Shown here: positions 51,108 through 63,764 of the stretch, in pieces
Layout: each line of letters begins with the position of its first letter
How positions within the stretch are numbered: position 1 is the first letter of the stretch
Source of the DNA: Mytilus californianus
Taxonomy: Eukaryota; Mollusca; Bivalvia; Mytilida; Mytilidae
NCBI RefSeq assembly: GCF_021869535.1
Contig: NW_026262582.1
Span: 59,966,851 to 60,030,850 of the forward strand
DNA length: 64,000 nucleotides
Direction: 5' to 3'
Made by a program: the position numbers and the translations under genes
Notes under the pieces: generated by a model
What the model was told of the DNA's origin: nothing
The model's database searches: none
What the model saw: the letters and a program-made list of their open reading frames with translations, nothing else

Positions 51108-51798
51108 AAATAAGGAGATGAGGTATGATTGCCAATGAGACAAATATCCACCAAAGTTCAAGTAAAGTGGATATAAGCAATTATAGGCAACCGTAGGCCT
51201 TCAACGATGAGAAAAGACCCATACCATGTAGTCGGCTATAAAACGCCCCGACATGAAAAATATGAAACAATTCATATTGAGGAAACCAACTGCCTTATTT
51301 ATAACAAAACAATTAACAAAGTGAACCAACGACAACCGCTGAAATACAGGCTCCTGATTTGGGACATGCACATAAAGAATCCGGCGGGATTTACATGTTT
51401 GTGAGCGCTCAACCCTCCCCCTAACCTGGGAAAGTGGTGTAACAGCACAACATAAGACATGTTAAAACAAACTATAAAAATCAGTTGAAAATTGCTTAAT
51501 TCATCAGATCGATACAAAACAGAAAAACATCAAACATAAAAACACAGACCGGACATGGCAGGATATTTAATTGATCCCTCATCCTAAAAAACAAAAAGGA
51601 CAATAAGTACAGATCTGAGAGTACTCGCAGTTACTGACAGCTAGTTCAAAGCCGATAACAACTAATAAAACAAATCATGTATCTAAGACTAAAATATCAA
51701 TCAGTACACATCCAACACCCAATGGATTTAATGCAGACGTTATTAACACTCAGAGAAAAACACGACCCTGTGAAATGCCAAAATGCCAATCGATCAAC
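51108..51798 (-). mobile_element. dispersed element L2 in T4
   Basis: Left border ATTGATATAA as in T2 and T3. The right border is damaged: after CGATCAACTGGGATT the ATTGAGATGA repeat is missing. More diverged than the other copies, with several small internal deletions. Confidence 0.7.
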
Positions 51799-52334
51799 TG
51801 GGATTAAAACTAATGCAGTATGGCAAATATAAGATCACCACCATTTGTCTTGCAGTTTATGTACGGCCATGAAAATTTTATATTTGTTATTTATTTCTGT
51901 TTTACATCTTAAAGGCTACATAAGTTGAAAATATTTTGATTCCATTGCTTATCGAATAAACATATACCTTTTTCAAATTATGTTTAACAGAATGTAGTCC
52001 GCTTATAAAGCTAGACATCTGTAATTTCATTTCGGAAAGACGACAAATGTCTGTAAGAAAATTGTGAGGTTCTATTAATGCACTGATAATACTAGACAGT
52101 ATTTGTATTATTACTTTTATATAGACTGGTTTCCTGTCCTTTACTTGCTTGGCTCTGATAGATATAAGGATTAACACCAAGATTGCCTCATATACCAGTA
52201 TGTTGCAAGGAAGATAACAAGCCTATCTTGTATATTGATCATAACAATATTTTTGAACATTCATTTAGATGAAACAAACCATTGGTGTACGTCAATTAAT
52301 CGGTGATCATGGATATGAATACAAAAAGCATCTG

Positions 52335-52966
52335 CAAATGTTGTTGGGATGATACGGGTTATGTACTTCTCGTATATTTGATGATGGTATGATCTAAACC
52401 TCTAACAGGAGGGATTGTGCTTGATTCACATATGATGAAGACATAATCTTTCAATCAGTTTAATTGAGGTCTGGAGCTGGCATGTCAGTTGCTGCTAGTA
52501 GTCCTTTGTTAACTCATGTTGATCATTGTCATTTTGCTTAGTTTCTTCTGTTACCTAGTTTAACATCGGACTCGGACTTCTTTTAAACTGAGTTTTAATG
52601 TGCGTGTTGCTGTGTGTGTTTTGATATTCTACACTGGATAGACGTATAGGGGGAGGATTGAGATCTCACAAAACATGTTTAACCCCGCAGCATGTTTGCG
52701 CCTGTCCCAAGTCAGGGGACTATGGCCTTTGTTAGTCTTGTATATTTTTTTTAATTTTGGTTCATTGATATGTTTTGGAGTTTAGTGTGACGTCCATTTT
52801 CTCTGAACTAGAATACCTTTTTTAGGGGCCAGCTGAAACCCGCCACTAGGTGCGGGATTTTTCTAGCTGTGTTGAAGACCTTTTGGTGGCCTTGGGCGGT
52901 TGTTCTGTTCTTTGGTAGGGTCGTTGTCTCTTTGACACCTTCCCCATTTCCATTCTCAATTTTATT
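52335..52966 (+). mobile_element. dispersed element M in T4
   Basis: Same borders as in T1 (CATCTG on the left, ATGAATAAAAA on the right) and no internal array. 632 bp. Confidence 0.75.
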
Positions 52967-53332
52967 ATGAATAAAAAGCGGCTATAAATCTTCAGATAAA
53001 AGGAAAAAATAAAGATCACATCGTTTTCCTATGACCGTATGATTATGTCTTAATGCGTACATTTCAAAAGTTATTTATTGGCGAAATGAATAGGGCAACA
53101 CATACATTACTTCAATCCGATTTTGACTATTTTAAAAATGCCATTTGAAGTTATGAATGTTTGATACAATTCATAATTTAAGTACAATCGAAAATTTTCT
53201 TCTGTGTTGCCGCTGCAGGGAATATACAGGCTGATAACGATATTTCTTGATTATCTAAATTTTAGATTAATATATGACAATTTCTGTCAAAAGCAAAAAT
53301 GGTTGATTATTCAAATTATTGTATCAGTACAA

Positions 53333-53658
53333 TAAACTCATCATAGATACCAGGATTGAAATTTTGTATTTGCTCCAGACGCGCGTTTCGTCTACAAAAG
53401 ACTCATCAGTGACGCTCGAGTAAAAAAAAAGTTAAATAGGCCAAATAAAGTACGAAGTTGAAGAGCATTGAGGATCAAAAATTCCTAAAAGTTTTGCCAA
53501 ATACAGCTAAGTTAATCTATTCCTGAAGTAGAAAAGCCTTAGTATTTTAAAAAGTCAAAGTTTTGTAAACAGTTAATTAATAACTATGACCATATCAATG
53601 ATAATCCCTGTCAATACAGAAGTGCTGACTACTGGGCTGGTGATACCCTCGGGGAATA
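53333..53658 (+). mobile_element. 326 bp dispersed element with ACAA duplication
   Basis: Begins TAAACTCATCATAGATACC, includes CAGACGCGCGTTTCGTC and CTCATCAGTGACGCTCGAG, and ends GGTGATACCCTCGGGGAATA. ACAA flanks both sides (53,329-53,332 and 53,659-53,662), while T1 has one ACAA at the matching place (16,825). From memory this is a frequent mussel repeat. No inverted ends and no coding frame; class unknown. Older truncated copies lie at 12,212 and 49,048. Confidence 0.8.
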
Positions 53659-55423
53659 ACAAAATACAAAAAATGGTCAAAAACAATGAATACCCAATTA
53701 TGTATTAGAAATATACGCTTAAAATTAACGATGAACAAATCGAACATGTGTTTCTTTGTTTGAAAATATTTTCGTGAGTCCTTTTAATGTCTATCTTTTT
53801 GTTATCTTCTTCTTTCTTTAACATTTCGTTGTTTTAATCATTCATTATGTACTTTGTAAATGCATAATATGACAATAACTGAAGGAAACGCTGTATTTGT
53901 GTGCAATGAAAAGCTAGTCTTGCCTTTCTAGTTTTAATTATGAAAAATGATAAATATTAGATATCCACATGTATTCTGAAAGTCATTTTGAATGTCGAAA
54001 AATCTTCTTAAACAACAAACATGTTTATATATAGCATCTGATTACGGCGTTTGTTCTTTAAATGAACATGTTAAAAATATATTACCTCTCAAGCGAATCT
54101 AAGAAACATTGCGTCACAAATTCCCATGTATTAAGAATATGAATATTAGAAACTGTGAATTGACAATTAACAAAATATTCAAAAAGTTCTAGACTCGAAA
54201 TAAAAAGACTGGTAAATTATGTAAACGAACTACATTATGTACGGCCGTCACCAAAAGACCAAACAATACATTATAGTAAATAAATAAAACGGCTCTATGA
54301 AAATACAAGAAATGAAACAAACGGCCTGATAAATGGTTATTACCCCAATAAACATAAATAAAAGAAAAACAATAGTAATGAAAGGCCCCGAGACAATGCA
54401 AAAAATGAAACTAACAGCCTGATTTCTGGTTATAATCACAAAAAACATGCATAAATAAAAATCAATCAGGATGAACCAAATTTAAGACAAGTTATACAAC
54501 CTTTCGACTGTTGTCTTATAACTTGACAACTGGTTGTATAAGTTTATATATTTGCCAGATACAAATACAATTAACTTCTATTAATACTTTAAGCAAACAG
54601 CGACAAGAAGAGGAATTGTGTCGGAATTGATTATCAAATGCAACAATTTTTAAGAAACATGTGCTATTCTACTTGCACTTACAGATATAATATATACATG
54701 CAGTTGGTTAATATTGATAGCTTTCAGTTCATGGGGAAAATGCCTATATAAAAAGAGATGTGGAGAATACGTCAATTAAACAGCATGTATAAATATGTAA
54801 AGACCTAGACCTTGTTATCGGAGAAATCATGATACTTGCATCATACATCAAGTTATATTTAATGAACTCCAACACCTACATAAACTATACAAACTCTTTG
54901 TTAAAATGTTGATTTTTCTGCTGAATTGGGTGTGGTATGACATTTGGCCTCTTGATCTTTCAATGTTAAACTCGCGAAACTTTTTTTCTATTTCAAGATC
55001 TAAAATATTGGGAAACATTTCATGCCACACGAGTGAGGAGGTTACATCTGTTGTTCTGATGATTTTTCGACGATAGGTAGGCAAATTGTATATTTCCATA
55101 CCAAGCTCTGAATCAAAATAACTTTAAAGCAAATTTAACGATTTTCTATAAATGGCTTATTAAAGTCGTCTTTTAACAATGACACAGCTTGTGTTTGTGA
55201 GTTGTATAATACGGTTCCTTGTGGGATAGTTCTTATAATTATATATTAATAAATCAGATAGTCAGAACTTTGTATGTAAGTGTATCAGCACATGATTCAA
55301 AAGAAGTCATTGGAGATCCTTGGTAGTCTCTTTAAATTCATTTATGGATTAATTCCGTATTGGTACTTTTAGCTGTTATCAAATAGAGTAACGTCATTAT
55401 GTCATGACCGTTATCAAATATTG

Positions 55424-55655
55424 AGATGTGGCATGATTGTTAAACAGCCAAATAACTATCCATCAGAGACTAATTTCCGTAGAAGTAAGCAACTGTAGTT
55501 CGGCTTACGCCTTTCAACAATGTGTAGACCCAATACCGCCTAGAATGCAGTTTAAATTAGAAAACCAACGGCTAGATTTATGTATAAATAAACAAACAAA
55601 AACCAAATATGACATACAGAAACACACGTACAATACAGTGTCCTGACTTCTTTAT
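55424..55655 (-). repeat. dispersed element L3 copy in T4
   Basis: Counterpart of 18,500 with the same internal deletion. Confidence 0.65.
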
Positions 55656-55977
55656 TTGTTTATCAAGCAAAAAAGGGGAAACAGATACCAAAAGAGACAT
55701 TAAAAAATCGACGTGACACAACAACATCATAAATAAAAAGATAAAAAGTCAACAGTGTACAGTGTACAAATCATCACAACGAAAACTAAATCCACCGAAA
55801 ATTTGCTATTTAATGGTTATTTATCACTCATTTATTACTAATACACTCAGGCACATATTGTGTGCAACAAGAGCAACATACTTCAATATATAAACAAATT
55901 GGTCAAACATCGAAGACGATAACTAAAAACGCGTGTCACTTACTGCAATTAAGTGTACAAATAAATTTAATGCATTC

Positions 55978-56194
55978 AAAAAAAGGACAATAACGATACC
56001 GCACTCAGAGAGAATATCCAAAATGGGAAGTCCATAAAAGTTAACAAAATCATTTGCTATCAATCAACGGAGTAAGTAAAAAGCAAATGCCATTTTCCGG
56101 ACTTAGAACAGGCATTTTTCTGAAAAATAGTCGGTTAAACCTAGTTTAACAGCTAGCCAAACCTCCCACCTGTATGACAGTTGTTCATAGTTCC
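55978..56194 (-). mobile_element. SINE-like element, uninterrupted (T4)
   Basis: Minus strand: GGAACTATGAACAACTGTC head, CATACAGGTGGGAGGTTTG, a B-box-like AGGTTTAACC, then GGACTTCCCATTTTGG and a T-rich end. It is a diverged relative of the SINE at 61,771-61,977. It carries a single TTT at 56,053-56,055 where the T1 and T3 copies hold the CACTA element, so it is the empty site. Confidence 0.7.
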
Positions 56195-57664
56195 GTTATA
56201 TTGACAAAATATATTTAATTGGGGTAAGCAACCCAAGCAGACATAATAGGATAATGTGACAATAATTAGGATCAAAAACTCTGTAAACATACAACACAGA
56301 CATAATAATATACCACATGATTTATGTCAGAAAAGATGAACAGGCAGTGAACATTCCTGTAGAGGCAGGTGCTATTTTCTTTTTGATTAGATTATGTGGT
56401 TTAAAAATTGTACTTGCTGTGTAAAACAATTGTATCATTATAAGCGTTGTATGTTCCAGGACTGGTGGTTAATCATTAATTAACCTATGGAAGTCAGTTA
56501 ATTTGAAAATGTATTTTGTTCAAAATGTAATTATTTTGTTACTGGAGACAAGAACCTTTAATTGTTTGCCTTACATGTTTGAATTAAATTTACGCTGACT
56601 TAAACACTTTGAGAACAATGTCAACAGGGTTTTATAATTAAATGCCATTACTGTGAAGGCTGAATGTTAATTATTATAAATACCTCAATGAGACAGACAC
56701 CCAACAACAAAAAACAAAATGCATACTATTTCTAATGGCTATAAATTTCTTCGCTACATCGAAATTATCCAAGTGTACATGAGAATAGTAGGAAATTAAG
56801 TCCCCTTGATAAACCAAAGGGGGTTTTATGGATCTGTACTCCAATTTTAATAAACAAAAAGGACCATACATGAAGATGTGTAATTACTGTTGCAGTAATG
56901 ATACACGACGTTTATTAATATAATCAATTTGTTAATGGAAATTCTTTTTATCAATAATTTATTAATTTTTTTGCATCTTTAACCCTATACAAATATGTAT
57001 TCACTGAATAAAATCTGTAGATGCATACAGAGTCGCTCGTGTCATAGCACATGGTCCTATCACTCAAATACGCATAAATCAGCTCGAAATTTTAGTTGTT
57101 AAAAGTCATATATCATCATGATCATGTTCAGAAATGCAAAACTAAACTGAACATTGTTGTAAGAAAAGAACTTTATATTATGTCTAATACATTAAGATGG
57201 GGTAACAATAAACGCTGTCAATACCACACAGTACAACGTACCACAACAAACCATGTACACTATAACATTTTAATCACTAGGATAACTGCATACCCCAAAA
57301 ACAAATAATCAAGTTATATTTATATTACAAAAACGGTTTACTAAGTTTACATTGTTTTGATTCGCAGACAATATTCAGGTTGTGTAAAAGTTTGATGGTG
57401 TCTGCTTATGTACAATGTGGCATTCATGGCTAAATGTGTTCTCCAAAGGAAACAGACGAAAAAATTGGTTTAACTCAAAATCATTTGCTTTTAGATCTAA
57501 AACGTAATTATATACAGAGTCTGTTACAAAACGGTCTTGGACAGTTGAACTTGTTTTCACCCAACTACTCTGCATGCACAAACGATCAATTCAATATAAG
57601 TAACAGTAGCATTTAAGAATTATAAAATGATATGTGGGCTATGCGTTATTGAGACAGCAGTTCA

Positions 57665-59035
57665 ACGATACAGTTAATTCTAATAGGACGACCTATATAT
57701 CATCAATTAGTATAATCACAGTATATCTGATTTTACCCCAAACACATTAATACACTAAAGTAGCTGTTCCGCATTACGCCCACCTTATTTATAAGACCAA
57801 GTTTCCTCAATTTGAGACAGTTGAACCCACGTTTTACGTAGACCAAGCTTCAAATACAATACGGTTATCTCTGTTATGATTTAAAATAAACAAATCAGTC
57901 CATTTCAATTATTATTTCGGTGTAATATTTCATAAAGCGAAAATTCCGCGAACTGATGTTATCGTCTTTGGCAAATAAACAAGATGATGTCATATGTATG
58001 CTTCCGGCTTCAAATGTAAATATCGTGCGTTTTCAGGCTTCGTGTATGCCTGAGAATGAAGTAAAATTAAATAAAAAGACCATTTTTAGGGGACAAATGT
58101 GATTTTGTTTATTTATTATGGAATAATATAATATTGTTAATATTATTATATGGTTGGTAAAACGGAACCGCCAAAACAATATCGTGTGCATAGGGCTTGA
58201 CAAAATTACCGTTTTTGTCCTTGTAGAATAGAAATAGTTCATGGCAGCCGTAGATTTGTTTTCATTTAACCATGGGTTGGAAATTTATATTTCGCTCGGG
58301 ATAAAATAATCGAATATATAAATGACCAACCCATGGGTACATGAAAACAAATCTACGGCTGCCATGAATTATTTCTTAAAAAAAAATTTCAACTATAGAA
58401 TGGTGTCTATATCATTTGTCAATCTATAAATTGTCACATGTTTGAAAATATTGTAAAAGAATTAAACCAAAATTATCAAAGATATGTCATCGGAAAATCA
58501 ACTCTCTAAAAAAGAAGGAAAATAAGGTATGACATAAGAATACTACTAACGATGGTCTGACATGAATGACGGGATTTAAGGGGTACCCAACATATTGACT
58601 AAAATATATTTGCCTTAACCTGTTGACAAAAAATATAAAGCTTTTAACAAATTTGAACCACACAGTTTCTGGGAAAAATTTCTTTGGATATATAGACAGT
58701 TTGAACAAACACGAATTTTGATCATTGAGAAGCTTGATTACTCTTTACTAACAGTATGTCATCAAAAAAAAGTACAGCTGTTTTTGAAGAGTTACCTCCC
58801 TCCGTTGTTCTGTAAACCCCTTTACTGTTTTTTTAAGAATAAGATTTAAGATCTCAGCCCAAGTTTTGTGCTCGATTGATGGACTCTTACACAAACTATA
58901 TAAAAAAAAAAATTTACCAAGCAAATAGGTTCAGGAAAAACGCTTCAACACAAAAGATGGAACACATCTCGGAGCGCGGACAAATTAGGAGTTCAAATGA
59001 AAGAATACGTACAAATGATATACTGACAATTAAAT
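57665..59035. other. T5-specific insert of about 1.4 kb
   Basis: Neighbouring bases (GAGACAGCAG on the left, ATTTCCGTTTTAACAAAAGC on the right) are adjacent in T1-T4. The insert has no match elsewhere in the window apart from the hairpin inside it (58,231-58,374). No coding frame above 73 codons and no clear ends. Confidence 0.6.
58231..58374. mobile_element. 144 bp hairpin-forming foldback/MITE-like repeat
   Basis: Arms of about 60 bases (58,231-58,290 and 58,314-58,374), each holding CATGGCAGCCGTAGATTTG or its complement and CCATGGGTTGG. Loop of about 23 bases. The arms differ at a handful of positions. The outer flanks differ and no clear target duplication was found. Confidence 0.8.
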
Positions 59036-61770
59036 GCATGTAGTAATGAGCAAAATATTTCCGTTTTAACAAAAGCTTTATAAATGTATACTCTCAATAT
59101 TACGATTCACTGCACCCAGATTTGGCAATGATTTATGAAATCGTTCTAACGTTATTTAAATCTAAGCTGTTTTGCATTGAAAACAATACTAGGAAATTCT
59201 AGCAATTGCAAGGTTTCATTGGTTAACAAATTCGTAAGGATGAGACAAATAGTACTAATCATCAGAGGATGAAGCCATATTGTCAATGAATGTGAAGTCA
59301 TTAGTCTTTGCTTTGGCTTCCACTTTTGTATATTTATAGCATTTATCAGCCTACACCTGTCTTTCCATTTTCTGTTATGAATGCCTTAGTTAAACTCTGT
59401 TATGTAAAACCCAATTATCATATAATTTTGATATCGTAATGTAAATACTCGAGAAACTGCTCGGCATAACATAAAACTTCTGAGAACAATCGTTAATTGA
59501 CTACTTCTTTAACGTGTGTATTAATACTCATTTTCTTTATTATTCCCTATATAGCAGGTCTGTGTATAAAGTCTAGTCAAAAAGTAATTGTGTATAAGAT
59601 CGTGATCAGTTACAATGTGGATTTTGTCTGTGACGATGTTACATTATTGCTATCAGTACTTCTGACTCGTTTATTTAAAAATAACGATATTATATGTATC
59701 TTTAGATATACTTAAGAATGTTTTTTTCTTAAATTAAAAAAAAAACTATGTTTTCATTCTAGGAATAAGTCGGAAAGCAACGAACAGAAAAAGCATTGCT
59801 AAAAACATTAAAAAATAATATTCAACTAAAAAATTTAAAACAAATTTGTTTTACATTCATTTTGGGAAATATTGAATAATAGCTTTCTATTTCTTCTATC
59901 TGTCAAAGAAAGGAAAAGTAATGGATGAAAACCAAATTTAAAACCAGTGAACGAATAAGTATTTTCAATGTCACTAAATGCATCGTTGGTGTTTAGGATT
60001 ATAAGCATCAAGTGACTTAGTGTATTTCTTGATATCAAAATGGATCATTGAATCATAGTTTTCAATCTACCCTTTCTGTCAATTCTCCATTAGAGCTTAA
60101 AATGACTATGGTAATTTCATTGTGTGTACCCTAAAATGAAGAAATAGTCACGTCGTTGTCTGTATCATAACATTTGCACAGCCAGAATAATTCTGAATGT
60201 AGTTGACAAAAAACAAAAATCATTTACAGTTTGGAAATTAGTTTTCGGCAATCTTGCTTTCCTAAATTATGACGGTTTTAAACTTTCTACGTTAATAACA
60301 CCTCCGAAATCGTATGAAATCATTGTGGTTCAGAACATATATTATACATGTTTTTTTTATTGTTTTTTTTAATTTAACTTATATATCAATTGAACTGATG
60401 CTTAACAGTATTTAGTTCGCTTATAATGCTAGACATCTCCAAACAAGTGTCTGTAAAAAAATGTGAAGTCCTATTGATGCAATAACAATACCAGACAACA
60501 TTTGGATCTTATATACTAGTATAGACTTGTTCCCTGTCCTGTATCTGTTAGGCTCTGACAGATATAAGGATAGACAACAAGGTTGTCTCCGATATCCGTA
60601 ATTTGCAAGGGAGAGATGCAACCTTTCTTTTATATTGATCATAACAAGATTCATGAACATTCATACAAATAGAAGACACCATGAGAATACGTCAATAAAT
60701 CGGTTATCATGCAATAAAAACAAAAACACATCTGAGCATGAATAAAAAGAGTTTATAACTTTAAATAAAAGGAAGAAATAATGATCACATCGTTTCCCTA
60801 TAGCTCTATGATTATGTCTTAATGCATACAATTGGAAACAAAAATTATTTATTCATGCTATTATTGAGTAAACACGTGTCGAAATAAATAAGACAAAACA
60901 GAAATTACACTTTAATCAGACTTTTACTATATTTCTAGAATGCAATTTGAAGTTATGAATGTTTTGATACAATTCATGATTTAAGTACTGTAGAACATTT
61001 TTCTTCTGTGTTGCCGCGGTAGGGAATATATAGGTTGATTACTATATTACTTGATTAATTATATCTAATTTGGTATTCTGTTTTTATCTTAATATATGAC
61101 AGATTCTGTCAAAAGCACAAAACGATTGATTATTCAAATTATGGTACCAATACACAATACAAAACATTTGTATCGTATTAAGACCGAAACAATGTGTGAA
61201 ATATTCGCCTGTACGACAAAAAATAATAATTTTCAACAACAACGAATACCCACTTCTGTTTTAAAATAATACATTTAAAGTAAACGAGAACAAATCGAAC
61301 ATGTGTTTCTTCTTTTGAAAATGTTTTCGTGAGTCCTTTTTATGTCTATCTTTTTGATATCTTTTTCTTTCTTGAATATTTTGTTGTTTGGATCATTATG
61401 TTGGCTAATGTATGAAAATAACCGGAGAAACTGATACATTATGTGTTTGTGCAATGAATACGTAATCAGCCTTTTCAACTATGAAAATAGTTTAAATTGT
61501 GAAAAATGACAAATATAAGATATCCACATGTAGTATGGAAGTTATTTTGAATGTCAGAATTAACTGACAAAAGAGCTTCGTAAACGACAGCTATCTTCAT
61601 AAATGGTATCTGAATACGTCGAATTTTATTTTAGTGGACATTTTTAAAGCATATTACTTCTCAAACGTGTCAAAGAAATATTGTGCCACACATGCATATT
61701 GCCATGTATTAAGAATAGGAATCTTAGAACTGTGAACTAACTATTAACAATATAATGAAAACGTTCTAGA

Positions 61771-61977
61771 AAAAAAGTAAAATCACAAAAATACTGAACT
61801 CCGAGGAAAATTCAAAACGGAAAGTCCCTCATCAAATGGCAAAATCAATGATAAAACACATCAAACGAATGGACAGCAACTGTCATATTCCTGACTTGGT
61901 ACAGGCATTTTCAAATGTAAATGGTGGATTGAACCTGGTTTTATAGCTCTAAACCTCTCACTTGTATGACAGTCGCA
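61771..61977 (-). mobile_element. SINE (tRNA-like head), 207 bp
   Basis: On the minus strand it starts ATGCGACTGTCATACAAG, carries a good pol III B box (GGTTCAATCC at 61,926-61,935), a conserved-looking middle (ACCAAGTCAGGAATATGAC) and ends GTGATTTTACTTTTTT. TCTAGA lies on both sides (61,765-61,770 and 61,978-61,983), while T4 has a single TCTAGA at 54,188. This is a clean SINE insertion. It may belong to a known mollusc V-SINE-type family, which I cannot confirm here. Confidence 0.8.
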
Positions 61978-62174
61978 TCTAGACTCGAAATAAAAAAAAA
62001 GTAAATGATGTAAACGAACTACAAGTAAAGGTCATTATGTACGGCCGTCACCAAGAAGACCAACCTATACATTATAGTAAATAAATATAGGCCCTGGGAC
62101 AATACAAAAGTTGAAACTAACGGCCTGCGTTCTGGTTATAACTGAACAAATATGAATAAACAAAAAAACAATGA

Positions 62175-62535
62175 ATATGATAGGTCACGAGACAATACAA
62201 ACAATAGTAATGATAGGTCCCGAACATTATAAACAAATGTAGGGATAGGTCCCGAGCCAATACAAACAAAAGTAAGGATAGGTCCCGGGACAAAATAAAC
62301 AATAGTAATGATAAGTCCCGAGACAATACAAACAATAGTAATGATAAGTCCCGAGACAATACAAACAATAGTAATGATAAGTCCCGAGACAATACAACCA
62401 ATAGTAATGATAGTTCCCGAGACAATACAAACAATAGTAATGATAAGTCCCGATACAATACAAACAATAGTAATGATAGGTCCCAAGACAATGCAAACAA
62501 CCGTAATGATAGGTTCAGAGACAATACAAGAAATT
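62175..62535. repeat. 33 bp minisatellite, about 10-11 copies
   Basis: Unit ACAATAGTAATGATAGGTC followed by CCGAGACAATACAA, in 33-base steps. Units differ mostly by A/G at one site (GATAGG or GATAAG) and a few changes in the outermost copies. At the same place other units have one to two copies (17,545, 31,252, 40,620, 54,372). As 33 is a multiple of three, minus- and plus-strand frames (62,117-62,669) stay open; these are not genes. Confidence 0.9.
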
Positions 62536-63764
62536 ATACTAAAGGCCTGATTTCTGGTTATTATCACAATAAACATGAATAAACGAAAATCAATAGTAAT
62601 GATAAACCTCGAGACAATACAAGAAATAAAACTAACGGTATGATTTCTGGTTGTAAACACAATAAACATGCATAAATAAAAATCAATCAGAATATATCAA
62701 ATCAAATTTAAGACAAGTTATAAAACCTTTCGACTGTTGTCTTATAATTTGACAACTGGTTGTATAAGTTTATATATTTGCCAGATACAAATACAATTAA
62801 CTTCTATTTAAACTGTAAACAAACAGCGACAAGAAGAGGAATTATGTCGGGATTGTTTAGATACAAAAATTCTTAAGAGACGTTTGCTATTCTACCTGCA
62901 GTTACAGATATAATATATATGAAGTTAGTTTATATTCATAGTTTTCTATTCATAACAGAAATGCCTAAAGAAAAATAGATGTAGAGTATACGTCAATGAA
63001 ACGGCATTTATAAACATGTAAAGACCTAGACCTTGTTTTAAGAGGAATCATGACATATATTGAATATATCCAATTATATTTAATGACATTCTACATATAG
63101 TTGAACTATACAAACCCTGTTAAGTTGTAGATTATTCTAATGCACTGAGTTTGACATGAAATTTTGCCCCTCGATTTTTAAAGTTAATTGCGTCAAACTT
63201 TTTTATTTTAAGATTTTAAATATCGGGAATATTTAAGGTCACACAAGAGAGGTGATGTCATCTGTTATTCTGATATTTTTTTCGATGATAGCAAGATAGA
63301 CTGTATCTTTCCTTTAACAAAATAATTGACAAGATGAATGTGTTCTTCTGTAACTAAATGGTTTTCCTACTTTAATTCATTAAGCATATGGAAATCTCCA
63401 AATCATTTGTTTTTTTCTAAGCAATATATATTTATTTATTAACAACAAGATCCCTTTTTGAAACCAAATTTTACGATTTGCTATAAATTGCTTATTGCAG
63501 TCGTGTATTTACACTGGCAAAGCGGGGTACTTTTTATATGCATATATTAATAAATCGAATAATCAGGACTTTGTATATATGATAGTGTATCATTGTGTAC
63601 AGTGTGTATCGGCACATGATTCAACAATCATGGAAGATCTTCGATAGTCTATATTAAGTTCGTTTTGACATATTGTGTTCAATGTTGTCTATTGTTGAAT
63701 ACCGTATGGTTACCTTTAGCTTTCATCAAATATTGCAATACCATTGTTTCATGACCTTTATAAA

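Larger units (their letters stand above)
44500..56351 (+). repeat. tandem macro-unit T4 (11.9 kb)
   Basis: Landmarks: GCAGGTGCTAT 44,512; GTAACTGCTGCAGTGATGA 45,069; MITE 45,412; CACCCAATTA 45,900; GTGACGATGTGATAT 46,527; GTGCGCGT 47,415; L1 48,200; CATCATAGATA fragment 49,048; R pseudogene 49,462-50,200; L2 51,108; M 52,335; 326 bp element 53,333; TACGGCCGTCACC 54,240; L3 55,424; intact SINE 55,978. The first 3.8 kb is nearly identical to T2. After about 48,290 it resembles T1 more than T2/T3, including retention of R. 45,853-48,120 and 53,659-55,423 contain no gene. Confidence 0.85.

Noticed and set aside
62175..62535. Possible CRISPR-like array
   Set aside because: Units are contiguous with no unique spacers, and the context is animal DNA.
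62117..62669. Open frames of 135 and 177 codons with repeated 11-residue blocks
   Set aside because: They come from a 33-base tandem repeat whose length is a multiple of three; the frame is broken or absent in the homologous place of every other unit.
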